64,000 bases of DNA, taken from NCBI GenBank assembly GCA_946122785.1, contig CAMGYJ010000006.1, forward strand, positions 33,500,066 through 33,564,065, read 5' to 3'. Below, in pieces: positions 53,631 to 64,000 of the stretch. The stretch's first letter is position 1, and each line of letters opens with the position of its first letter. This DNA is from Linum tenue. Taxonomy: Eukaryota > Streptophyta > Magnoliopsida > Malpighiales > Linaceae. The notes beneath the pieces are model-generated. The model saw only the letters and a list, made by a program, of their open reading frames with translations. It was not told the origin of the DNA and searched no databases. The position numbers and the translations under genes were made by a program.

Positions 53631-55948
53631 TGTTACACTCCCACATTTGGGTTTAGGTTCGACCTTAATACGTGACGGTTGGATTGACGGTTACGTATTA
53701 AGAGTTGCAACCGCGGATAATAAATAATAATAATAACATCTATTATTATTATTATATTATAAAAAAATCATAACAATACTCAGCCAAGGGCCGAGCGGCC
53801 ATAATCCCACATCCCCTCACGACCCCATTATTATTATTCTTTCCCAGTCGCATTTTGATTCCCCACGCAAGTAGAAACCCTACCTGACCGGCAACCTTTT
53901 CCTCGGTCCATCTTTCCCCATCGCAATAAATCCCCTGGTCTCTCTCCCTCGTGCGACTCATTTCCCCAGCGAAGCAGACAGCAGCCGCAGAAGAACCCCC
54001 CCCCCCCCTTGCGAATCAAGTAGCAGTAGCAGCAATCAAATAGTATTGGGAGTAATGAAGCGATCGTCCGCGGGGAGAAAGGAAAGAAAGAAATTGGTGG
54101 TAAGGATCATGATAACACTCGCGATTTAGATCTCGTTTCATCGATAGCCTAACCCGATACTCGTATCTTTGTACTATAGGTTTACGGAGACAGTTGAGGG
54201 TTTGAACATCGATCAACGAGGAGATCAACATCTCGGGTCATCCAATCTAGTCCTAGGCACGTTCTAGAGGTAAGGGAACTCGATCCCTTTGAGTTAGGTC
54301 GATTAATTTGGGGATTTTTTGTGAGGGTGCAATTATGAGTTTTTAGCAACAGACGTTACAGGCTTTTAGTGACAGATTTTGGGTGGTCACTAAAGCTGCT
54401 AGGAATTTGCAGAAACTTATTTTAGAATGTTTTAACTTGTTTCGAGTCTTTGTGGGTGTTTGTTCCTTGGTTTAATAATTTTATAAATAGAGGGAGGTCT
54501 ATGATATGGGTGTAATTTAATTTGGGGATTTTTGAAGATGTATTTATATTTTTAGAAATTGTTCAAATATTCGTATTAATTAAATAAAAATCTTTCCGAG
54601 GGGTTTTTAAGGGTCTGATAATTTTCCAGGGTATAGGTGCTCATGATTGACGTAGGAAAATTATTATCTGAATTTTTAAGAAGGTTCAAGTTATGTGAAA
54701 AATTCATACAAGACAAAAATAATTAGGAAAAATGGTCGGTTTTGAAGCGATATTTCTATAAAAATTTTAAAGTGGGTTAAGGGACCTTTGGAGCAAGTCT
54801 CGAGTGCTATAATTTGAGGAGAGCATGTTCTAGTGATTCGAAATGGAATTCTAAATCGAGAAAGGTCGACTAAGGAGATGGCTTTCTTATTAATAGGTTA
54901 ACCGAGATATTTCGGCTAGGAGGGATTTCTTTGAGTAAGGAATCGAGGAGTCATCTTTTCAAGGTGAGTGTAAAGGGGGTAAATTCTACGCCTTACGTGT
55001 CCTTTCAAGTATGACGAGTTTTGAGTATTTTGATGAAGTGATTGCTATTGCTTGATTGTGTTTATGATTGGTGATATGTGCTTTGTTTGAGCTTTGTGTA
55101 GAGTGATTATGTATGAGTTGTCATTTACTTTAAGGCTTTGCAATTAGGAGTTATTATTAAAGTGTAAGAACCAAGTTCTCTTTGTTTTTAAGAAGTAACT
55201 CACCTTTAAGAAGGTGAGGTCATTTTTAGTCACTAGCGTCAGTCCGTTGCCATTTGAGATCTTTGAGATAGAGCAGCAGTTATGCTCTTGAGACTTTTTA
55301 AGACGAGCAGCAGTTATGCTCGTGAGATTTTTAAGATGAGCAGCAGATATGCTCTTGAGAATCATGGTGAAGAGCCACCATGATAAGTAAGTTTAAGGAA
55401 AGCGTGGATGGGCTCTCATACGTATGAGTTGGCAACCGGACTAGCTAGTAAGGGATCCCAGTGTCAGTCAAATATTTAAGTTGAGATTTGAGCTTTAAGA
55501 ATAAATTTTAAAGAGTGGAAGTGTCATCCACCAGTTTAAGTTAAGTTCTTAAGCAAGAAATACTAGAGATTTCAATCGCAAGGGCGTAGACTGACCCCAA
55601 CTCACTCACCAAATCGTAGAGGAGGAAATCCTAACCAGCCAGTCCATGATCAGCAAGCTAGGGGAGCTCAACACCACCGTCGCTGAGAGATGTCGAGCCA
55701 GGCGTCAGAGTAAGCATGGAAGAACTTTTTCAAGTTATTAAGACTTTATGGTTAAGAGTTAAAGACTGGAGTCTGGAGATTCATTTCTTTTGGACAATTT
55801 GAGTTTTGCCCACGTGTTTAGGGCTTCAATTTGAGATATTAAGATATTTGAGTTTGGTATTTTATTTAAATTTATGTTATTTGAGATTTTTAATTATACC
55901 CCGGGGTGGAAATGTCTTTTTCCAAGTTCAAAGTAGTGGGACGTTACA
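53631..55948 (+). repeat. Tekay-like 3' LTR
   Basis: 2,318 bp from TGTTACACTCCC to GTGGGACGTTACA; the next five bases are CTTAT. Features: an AATAATAATAA stretch near 53722, a GAGGTAAGGGAACTC splice-donor-like site (54268-54282), a threefold GAGCAGCAGTTATGCTC palindrome (55271, 55305, 55338) and a GACTGACCCCAACTC segment (55587-55601). The 5' LTR and most of the internal region are missing. Confidence 0.85.
55271..55354. repeat. Threefold palindromic repeat in the Tekay-like LTR
   Basis: GAGCAGCAGTTATGCTC, GAGCAGCAGTTATGCTC and GAGCAGCAGATATGCTC at spacing 33-34 bp. Each can form a 5-bp stem (GAGCA/TGCTC). Confidence 0.8.
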
Positions 55949-55959
55949 CTTATCAAGAC

Positions 55960-57080
55960 ATCCACATTTTGAATATAAACATTTTAGAAGTGTAAGTTGA
56001 ACTGACCATTTGGTAACAATGACGTATTCAAATTGCTACAATGGTGGTAACTGAATTGTATAAGAAAATGACAAGGATAAGATCCCACTAACCATTTGCT
56101 AACAACGATATATTCAAGTTGTTCGTGATCGGAACAAAATCGATCAATTTAAAACATGTTAGCGATGAAATCAAGCTAACTCATATTGTAACAATGATAT
56201 AATTAGGTCGTTTGTGTTAGAAATTGAAATGAACGTCGGAATAAGTGCTAGCGATAAAATCAAGCTAACCATTTTGCAAATAACGATGTACTTAAGTTGT
56301 CTATGGTCGAAATTACGTTGGCCAATGAGAAAGATGATTGGGATAAGATCAAGCTAATCATTTGATAAGGACGATGTACTCAACTTGCTTGTGATAGAAA
56401 TCAATTCAAACAATGAGGAAGATGTTAGTGATAAAGATCAAACTAACAATTTTTACCCTGACAATTCACTCAAATTGTCTATGATAGAAATCAAATAGAA
56501 CAATGAGGAAAGTGTCAGCGATAAAGATCAAGCTAACAATTTTGTAAGGGACGTTGTACTCAAATTGCTTGTGATAGAAATCAAATCAAGCAATAAGAAG
56601 ATGTTAGTGATAAAGATCAAACTAACAATTTTGGAAATGATATCGTACTCGAATTGTTTGTGATGGAAATTAAACCAAACAATGAGAAATTGTCAGCGAT
56701 AAAGATCAAGCTAATAATTTTGTAAGGACGATGTACTCAAATTGTCCATGATATAAATCAAATAGAACAATGAGGAAAATGACAGCGATAAGATCAAGCT
56801 AATCATTTGGTAAATGATGATGTACTCAAATTGTTTGTTATGGAAATCAAACCAAACAATGAGAAAGTGTCAGCGATAAAGATCAAGCTAACAATTTTGT
56901 AAAGGATATTGTACTCAAATTGTTTGTGATAGAAATTAATTCAAACAATGAGGAAGACGTCAGCGATAGAAATCAAGCTAATGATTTGGTAAAGGATATT
57001 GTACTCAAATTGTCTCTGATAGAAATCAAATCAAACAATGAGAAAATGTTAGCGATAAAGATCAAGCTAAGGTTTGGTAA
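55960..57080 (+). repeat. Decayed 90-bp tandem array that reads as 30-codon repeats
   Basis: About 12-13 head-to-tail monomers of 87-91 bp, recognised by GATCAAGCTAACNATTT, GTACTCAAATTGT and GAAATCAAA..AACAATGAGGAA. The best preserved monomer (about 56995-57084 and its predecessor) is exactly 90 bp and reads DIVLKLFVIEINSNNEEDVS then DRNQANDLVK. Other monomers have lost or gained one or two bases, so the frame is broken; an open frame remains at 56920-57141. The monomer length and the coding-like pattern suggest a repeat protein origin. The family is not recognised. Confidence 0.8.
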
Positions 57081-57141
57081 ATGCGTAGATGTATTTAGCT
57101 TTCATGTAAACTATGGACATTTTAGGAATTTTAGGCAGTGA

Positions 57142-57730
57142 TTGTGATGCATAGCAAGTCACTTTGATGTATAATGATTTTATGCAGTGAATCTCAAAAT
57201 GATTTTGAGAATAATTGTATGATGCGTAATGCTAATGTAGTCATGAATGTTGAGTGAAAAGAGGATATGATGCAGTTGACAATGCTATGGAAACTATGTT
57301 GCTTTATTTTTGTTTGTCGTCTTGTTTTTACTTGGGGTTCCTTTAAATTGCTCATTTACTAGGAACTGCCATTTCCTTTTGTTCAACTTGATCCTCAGGT
57401 TTTGCTTAGGTTGGAGCTACTTTCAGCTTGCTCCCTTGAAACTTGTCCTTGTAGTGGTAGTTGTGTGAGGATATACTTTGTTGGGTAAGCTGAGGGTGTG
57501 TACTGCTTCATCCTTCTTGTCGGCCAGGCCTGGCCCCACATATTTCGAAGTCGTATAACTCTCGGTCAGTATGGTATAGTAGGACTTCTTTCCTGCTATG
57601 AATTTGAAGTATAATTGATTGGCTGGTTGGCTTAATGAGATCTGAATGTTCTTAGACTCCCCGAGATTTTTCCATCAGTGGGTGCTTAAATATTGATAGT
57701 AACAGGTTTTAATAATTGCTCGACACTAGT
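57142..57730. other. Unassigned stretch
   Basis: No coding motif, terminal repeat or retroelement landmark was recognised. A short palindrome GGCCAGGCCTGGCC lies at about 57521. Confidence 0.3.
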
Positions 57731-60265
57731 GTAGTGAATAGAAAGGGTTATGCGAGGAGAGAGAAAGAGACTAATTAATTATTAATATTAATTATATAAG
57801 CATAATACCTTATTTATCTCAATACATATTAATTACTAACCCCTTATTAACTACCTAATCTACTATCAACCAATAGAATGGCTTAAGCAAAATGCTTAAA
57901 CATATATGATTAAGCACTAGTGTAGACCACAACATATGGGCCTGGGTTCATATGCTTAAGCCCAAAAGCTTAAGCATATTGCTTAAGTTATTCTATTGGT
58001 TGATAGTGGATTAGGTAGTTAATAAGGGGTTAGTAGTTAATAGGTAGTTGAAAATAAATAAGGCATTGCAAATATAATTAATATTAATAATTGATTATTC
58101 TCTTTCTCTTTCCTCCCATAACTTTCTCCATAACCCTCTCTCCACTACAATTAAAAGGAAACCCAAAATTAATTTAATTAGATTGTAATATTTAATAAAT
58201 TCGAACTTCATAATTTTCCCCCTTATTAAAATAGAAATTAAAAATCTGCTCTCTCACTTCGTGACAACTTGCAATGTAGTATTAACGATTTCAATATACG
58301 TATCAATTCTTTACAATTATATTATTACGAATTTTGAATCAATCGTTACCGTTTTACATTTTCATCATCAAAGTTTATGAATGAGTCATTGGTTTACAAC
58401 ATCTATACTAATGATTCACAATATCATTGATTCACAACATTATCATTATTGATACTATTAGTAATGAGCTCCCAAAACATTGTCATTAATGGTTTATTAG
58501 ACTTGTTTGGTGTTTATATTTAACATTGTCAATATTTCATTAACTAGTAACGTCATGTCATGTGTGTACATATAGTTTTCATAATTATCAAATGTTTAAT
58601 AATCGTTATTATCAACTTTTACATGAATTGTTAATAAAACTATTTATGACATTATTAGTTTTATACTTTATTATCAATGTTTTTGTATTCAATAAAACTG
58701 TGTTAGTAACCTTTAATATGAACAAACTAAATCATTGATAAATACTATATTTAGTTGATAATAAATATTTTTGTATTCAATAAAAATATAATGTTTTGGT
58801 TATCAATAAATTTTTGTTACATTATTAACGGTTTGTTGCATCTCTATCAACCTAGGAGCATATGTTTTCCAATTTGGACGTGAGGTTTATAAACTTCTTG
58901 ATAAAGTTTCCTATTTATTTTTATTGTTGTTATCGACGTTTATGAAATAATGTCCAACAATTATACCATCAACTTTTATTGGTTCATTGTTATCAATCCA
59001 AGGTACTGCTATCAATTTTTTTACTATGAATTTTCAACGATATACAAATATGTTATCATCGTCTCCTAAATCATTTTTTGTTGTTTGTTAATGGGTTTAG
59101 GCTTATTGTTAACAATCTAATGTAATGTTATCATCGTTGGTGTAATGTAAATTGTTATTAACGTAATAAAATATTTAAGATTCTAATCATTATAGCCGAG
59201 CATTATCAATTTTTAGTGAATTATTAATAAAATATACTTACATTATTAACAATTTAAAATTTCGTTATCTATATTTAATATATCATGATGTCAGGTGTTG
59301 TTTTTTAATGTACCATGATATCACGTAGTTGTTACAACTTACAATTTCACTTTCACGTTAAAAACGTTAAGAAACTCCCACCAAAATGTTGTTAAAGTAT
59401 ATCATTACTAATTGCATGAAAATTGTTAAAAATTCACCTAAAACATTATAATTTTCATTTTCAATGAAATTTATGGAATGGGAACGTCACGTTTACGTTA
59501 AAAATGTTAAGCAACTCTTATCAAAAAGTTAACAACGTGAAAGTATATAATCACTAATAGTTTCAAAACGTTTAACAATTGACCTAAAATATTTACAATT
59601 TTGTCATGTACTGTTAATATTGAACACTATTAACGTTTGATGTATCATGATATAAGTTGTTGTTTGTTTGTCAAACGAGTGAGTCTTTGAGAGATAATTA
59701 CTAATAGTATCAATAATGCTAATGTTGTGAATCAATGATATTGTGAATCATTAGTAAAGATGTTGTAAATCAATGATTCATTCATAAACGTTGATGAAGA
59801 AAATGTAAAACGGTAACGATTTATTCAAAATTGTTAATAATATCATTGCAAAGAATTGATACTTATATTGAAATCGTTAATAATGATAAGATATAGTAAT
59901 AATGATATATTTCATAAACGTTGATAATGTCATTGCAAAACGTTAATACTACATTGCAAGTTGTCACGAAGTGAAAGAGAAAATTTTAATTTTTAATTTC
60001 TATTTTAAAAAGGGAAAAAATTGTTAAGTTTGAATTTTATTAAATATTAAAATCTAATTTCGGGTTTCATTTTAATTGTAGTGAATAGAAAGGGTTATGC
60101 GAGGAGAGAGAAAGAGACTAATTAATTATTAATATTAATTATATAAGCATAATACCTTATTTATCTCAATACATATTAATTACTAACCCCTTATTAACTA
60201 TCTAATCTACTATCAACCAATAGAATGGCTTAAGCAAATTGCTTAAACATATATGATTAAGCACT
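57731..60265. mobile_element. Foldback-type element with long inverted arms
   Basis: The arm starting GTAGTGAATAGAAAGGG and ending GATTAAGCACT occurs at 57731-57919 and, almost unchanged, at 60078-60265. Between them an inverted copy lies at about 57966-58152. Inverted pairing continues inward (58152-58480 against about 59700-60077; for example GTAGTATTAACG / CGTTAATACTAC, and GTGACAACTTGC / GCAAGTTGTCAC). The AT-rich centre (58480-59700) has degenerate direct repeats (about 59330-59465 against 59480-59640). No coding region. Long arms fit foldback or MULE-derived elements. Confidence 0.7.
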
Positions 60266-60659
60266 GGATCCTACCCGATCTCAACACCAGTGGGGTGCTC
60301 ATAATTTCTTATCATGGCAATCTCATGGCTTAACTTGAAAATAAAATTGAATTTGGAAGGCTTTCATTTTTGTAGAAAATAAATCCGTTTTAAAAAGGAC
60401 ATGAAGTGGCATACATTATTTTGATAAAAACATTGATGCAAATTCTTAAATTAAGATTGATACCGTTCACACAATGCTCCCAAGAGGTCGAAACGTGAGA
60501 GTCCTTTTATTTATGATGATAAAAGCAAAAGTGATACATATTTTGCTATGGAAAATTATCTCGATATTTTATTTACTAGATAGGACCAACATCATCCTTA
60601 AATCGAGCTTTGCATGGTAGTATGTCTACTAATTCTCGTGAGTTGGCAGTGGGTTATTG
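60266..60659. other. Decayed sequence next to Tat-like gag
   Basis: Probably the start of the pol region of the Tat-like element on the minus strand, but no protease motif can be traced through the stops. Confidence 0.3.
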
Positions 60660-62350
60660 TTGACATATGGACGCTTTGGCTCTTCTTCGAACTTTAACCA
60701 GCTAGTATTCATCATTTGTTGGACCTTGATCTTGAGCGATCTTCAATCCTCAGTCGAGTGTCCCGCTACTTCCGAGTGGTAAGCACAATGTTGGTCTGTT
60801 TTGTACCAATTTGGATAAGGAGGTTTCATAGGTTCACATGGTATTGGGGAAATTAGGTTACTTTGGATCAGCTGAGGGAAAAGTTCAGTGTATGTGATAG
60901 GGATAGGATCGATTTGGATGGGTTTTCTCTATCTCCCATAATTATTCTGGTCTTGGTTATTTGGTGGTGGTGCGACTCGTGTCGGGCTTTGGATGGCTCG
61001 TTGAGCAGGAAAATTTGGACGTTGATTAATTATGGCAGCATTCTCAACATGAGGTTGATGATCCAACCTTCTCCCTCTGGATGATTCAGTTTGAGCATAA
61101 TGGACGTCTGCTTCTCCTCTTCGGGCTTGGTGTGGTTTCTTAGAGGCTTCTGGAGTTTCCATCCGACCTTGCTTCAAACCTTTTTCTATTCGCTCTCCGA
61201 TTACGAGCAGATCCGCAAAGTTGGTCGTGGTAATTCCGACCATGTTGTTGTAGTATGGAGCCCTTAGTGTTCCGAAGAATATTGACACCATCTCTTTTTC
61301 TGACAGTGGAGGTTGAACGTCTGGAGCTTTCTCTCTCCACCTCTGAGCATACTCGACTCTTTCTCGTTCTTTCCCATATTCCTTATATCTTCTCGGTCTG
61401 CAGCCAGATCCTGGTTATGCTTGTAATGTCGCATGAATGCATCGTCTAGGTCTTGCCATCTTCTTACTTTTGTTTTTTCTAGTTGCATATACCATCTTAG
61501 GGTTGAACTGCTCAGGCAATTTTGGAAGCAATGTACCATTAACCTTTCATCTCGGATGTGGTTGGCCATTTTGTTGAAGTACATGACCAGATGACTTTTT
61601 GGACAAGTGGTGCCATTGTATCTTTCAAATTCTGGCATTTGAAACTTGTGAGGAATCACGACATCTGGGACTAGACATGGTTTTGATGCATCCATAGGCT
61701 CGTACGATTCAACTCCTTCTATGCTTCTTATCCGTTCATTCATATGTTCTAATTTTTCTTCCAACATAGCTTCGATTTTATGTTCCTCTTGCTTCTCGAG
61801 TTCTCCAGATTTGTCATGCTTTGATGGCCTCATGTCGCCCTTGTCGCCCGTGTTCTTTGAAGATATGAGGACAAATTTACTACCCGAGACGTTTCCCTAA
61901 GGCCCTGTTCACTTCCATTTTCGTTTCCTGTTTTCTGTTTTCATGTTACAAATTTGGGAAACGAAACGAGAAAACATGTTTACTTTTCATTCTGTTTTCT
62001 ATTCGTTTCCAACTCTGAAAACAGAAAGTGGCAGCTTCCTACTGTTTTCGAAAACGAAAAAATGTCGTTTTCACCTGTTTTCAACATCTGTTTTCTCAAA
62101 AACAGGAAACAGAAATGAAAGTAAACAGGGACTAAGGTTGCTCATAGTGATCGTCGTTGCCAAATACGATTTCTTCCTCTTTCGTTGCAACCTCCTTCCC
62201 TTTTGCTTGACAATATGCTCAATATTGTGTTGAGCTGGCTTTTCATCTCATCGAAGCCAGTTAATTTCTCAGCTAACCCCACTAGCTTCTCGTCAAACCC
62301 TGTCAGCTTTCCTTTGATGTCGTTCAACTCTTTTTGAAATGCCTCCATGA
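60660..62350 (-). pseudogene. Tat-like Ty3/gypsy gag
   Basis: From the 5' side: MEAFQKELNDIKGKLTGFDE (62348-62142), then after a MITE insertion the gag domain (61833-61264: FQMPEFERYNGTTCPKSHLV, MYFNKMANHIRDERLMVHCF, QNCLSSSTLRWYMQLEKTKV, WQDLDDAFMRHYKHNQDLAA). Then come FGTLRAPYYNNMVGITTTNF and LLVIGERIEKGLKQG (61291-60929), and PPYPNWYKTDQHCAYHSEVA with GHSTED (about 60850-60740). The order and motifs are those of the Tat/Ogre group. Frames are broken in several places, so it is inactive. Confidence 0.85.
61913..62130. mobile_element. hAT-like MITE inside Tat-like gag
   Basis: 218 bp with inverted ends CCCTGTTCACTTCCATTTTC and GAAATGAAAGTAAACAGGG. The flanks share CTAAGG (61907-61912 and 62132-62137), probably the remains of an 8-bp duplication. 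The interior is almost a palindrome of GTTTTC/GAAAAC words. It interrupts the gag frame. The plus frame 61943-62233 is chance. Confidence 0.75.
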
Positions 62351-63115
62351 CGAATTTGGCTTTTGTTCTCTTTAAATACTTAAAAGGATGACTTTTCCCT
62401 TGTAGGCGAGCAATTTTAATGGAGTGTAGATATGATGCTTATGCGATGCATAGATCCACATATATTTCATTGGATGCACATGCACTTTAAAAATGTTTTC
62501 GCGATTTATTTGAAAGCATAAGTGAAAAACAAAAAGAGAATGATGCTTATTAGTTTCTTTTTCTTTCTTTTTTTGTCAAAGAAGAAAAGAAAATTCACAT
62601 TGTTCTCACAAATATATTGCGATTGGAAGAACATACTACAAGTTATCACGTCACTAACAAACATGAATACAAATAAAAGAAACAGACACAACCCTATCTT
62701 TTGGTAGACTTAGGGTTTTCAGAAGACATAATGATATGGGTTTAGGGCGGCTTCGGGATATGTTTCGGATGGCCGAGGGTGGTATCTATGTCTATTATAT
62801 GCTGGGTAGGAAATCCTAGGAGTTGGATCCCAAGTTGTAACCCGCTATAGCTCTTTCGAACTAGCTGGGTACCTCAAGATCAACCTCGGATCTGAGTTCA
62901 ACTTGGTTGGAAAGTTTTGCGTGCTTTCCACTACTGTGAAAGTCACGGTACTCCTTTTCCGTTTCTAATAGGATAGCTCGGGTATAGAGCTTTTATGCAT
63001 GAATGCAGAATTAAATTTCGAAAATATAATTGAGCAAGTAAGAAAGTAAACACCCAACACGTAATAGGAAAATAGAAAACTTATCGAACTTAATTATGTA
63101 GCTCGACTCTCGAAA
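62351..63115 (-). other. Tat-like 5' leader
   Basis: About 760 bases between PBS and gag with no clear coding motif. An A-rich stretch lies near 62525-62600. Confidence 0.5.
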
Positions 63116-63133
63116 TCCCCAGCGGAGTCGCCA
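63116..63133 (-). promoter_or_regulatory. Primer binding site of the Tat-like element
   Basis: Minus strand TGGCGACTCCGCTGGGGA, two bases after the LTR end. This is the form of PBS known from Tat/Ogre elements (tRNA-Arg type, from memory). Confidence 0.75.
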
Positions 63134-63135
63134 TC

Positions 63136-63475
63136 TGTCGCAACCGTCCCTCCGGGGGTCCATCGGGGTCGCGTTCGCTTTTTGGGAGTCGCCATCGATC
63201 TAACTTGGATTCGATCGAAGACTCTTCAAATCGGCTCTAACCTTAGGGTTAGAACCGAAATATGGTCTACGGTTAAGAGATTCGGGTTCGGGAGTGCGGT
63301 TACTTGTGGGGAAGTGAAATCACACCCCACAACTCCCTAAATTGGTACTACTTAAGTTGAGAAGCTTTGTACGAATTGGGTGTATTTTTAGTAATAATTT
63401 TGTAATGTTAGGGTCCCACTGGACCATTACTATATTGCTATTTCATTACGTATAATTTAACTAAACGTACTGCCA
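63136..63475 (-). repeat. 5' LTR of the Tat-like element, probably truncated
   Basis: On the plus strand it starts TGTCGCAACCGTCCC. The right border is uncertain, because a LINE begins near 63480. GGAGTCGCCATC recurs at 63125 and 63186. Confidence 0.5.
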
Positions 63476-63479
63476 TCTG

Positions 63480-63696
63480 AGGATGAGTTTGAAAGAGTGG
63501 TGAATGGAGCAAAGCCTCGGGTCTGGTTATCTCAAGACAGTGCCAAGGGCTCTATTCAAATTACATTGTCTTCTTTCTGTGTGCTGAGTAAGTTGGGAGA
63601 TAAAGAAGCTAGCAGGGCTCTTGAAGCTCCTAAGAAAAAGGATGTTAGAAAGGATCAGCGGAAGGGAGGAGGGGAGAAAACTCCAACTTCTAAATG
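63480..63696 (+). pseudogene. LINE ORF1 end (partial)
   Basis: A frame with VVNGAKPRVWLSQDSAKGSI and a lysine-rich tail ends at 63696, directly before the endonuclease. It resembles the C-terminus of ORF1 of plant L1 elements, but only by position and composition. Confidence 0.4.
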
Positions 63697-64000
63697 ATAG
63701 TACTCTTTTGGGATGTAAGGGGTTTAATAAAACCTCCAAACAAAGGGACTTGATGCAAGTCCTTCGTAGTAATAAGGTGGATATAGTGGCGGTGTTAGAA
63801 ACTCGAATAAAGGCAGATAAAGCTAAAAAGGCTATAGAAGAGGTGTTTGCTGGATGGGAGAGATGTATAGACTGTGTCGATTCTAAGCTTGGCAGGATTT
63901 GGCTGTTTTGGGTTCCAGAGATAAGGATACAAGTGTTAAAACCAGGGAAGAACTTTGTTCATTGCTTGGTGGACGATTTAAACAAAGATAGTTTTTTCTT
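63697..64000 (+). pseudogene. LINE endonuclease start, cut by the window edge
   Basis: The frame begins WDVRGLIKP and after a one-base shift continues QRDLMQVLRSNKVDIVAVLE, TRIKADKAKKAIEEVF, GRIWLFWVPEIRIQVLKPG and FVHCLVDDL. These are the first blocks of the plant LINE apurinic endonuclease, including the ETR-like LETRIK motif. It runs off the end at 64000. Confidence 0.85.

Noticed and set aside
61943..62233. 96-codon plus-strand frame
   Set aside because: Runs through the MITE and antisense to Tat gag; chance frame.

Overview
The window is nuclear DNA from a flowering plant. It is a dense, nested graveyard of transposable elements with no host gene that can be placed confidently at its native locus. 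The elements are plant types: Athila-like, Tekay-like chromovirus and Tat-like Ty3/gypsy retrotransposons, Ty1/copia elements, L1-type LINEs, a Mutator-like element (MULE) with a captured gene, CACTA and hAT-like elements, and foldback structures. No rRNA, tRNA gene, organelle DNA or bacterial-style operon was seen. The species cannot be named from the sequence.

Layout. 1-1196: unassigned, with a GC-rich 30-bp tandem repeat. 1197-12052: a reverse-oriented Tekay-like LTR split by an almost complete L1 LINE (2511-10990, 15-bp target duplication), itself split by a MULE (3579-5174, 9-bp duplication, inverted arms of about 430 bp, one captured 244-256 aa ORF). 12053-13725: deleted copia element. 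13726-16352: unassigned sequence and a CACTA-like end. 16353-21620: nearly complete but decayed copia element, minus strand. 21621-25557: layered CACTA-like and hAT-like DNA and a LINE fragment, including a young 1,333-bp CACTA element.

25558-33898: Athila-like element 'A' with one LTR, PBS, a 923-codon gag-protease frame broken by only three stops, no reverse transcriptase or integrase core, and a downstream ATHILA ORF. 33899-35668 is a second copy of the upstream flank plus part of the A LTR, so a tandem duplication of about 10.86 kb has occurred. 35669-44053: Athila-like element 'C' (plus strand), interrupted by a solo 'B' LTR and by a truncated minus-strand B element with the same pol-less architecture as A.

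44054-50381: fragments of LINE, Tekay-like, copia and Athila LTRs and a hAT-like element. 50382-52437: Athila LTR, PBS and gag start. This is fused to the integrase end, chromodomain and 3' LTR of a Tekay chromovirus (52438-55948). 55960-57080: a decayed tandem array whose 90-bp monomer reads as 30 codons. 57731-60265: foldback element with arms of several hundred bp. 60660-63470: Tat-like gag, PBS and 5' LTR on the minus strand, with a hAT-like MITE inside. 63480-64000: start of another LINE running off the window.

Most interesting signals: (1) a replicating-looking, pol-less Athila lineage seen in two diverged copies with the same protease-to-integrase-tail junction; (2) arrays of short palindromes in the Athila-type LTRs, each subfamily with its own sequence but a shared CGG(C/T)CG core, and in element A repeated again between the two ORFs.
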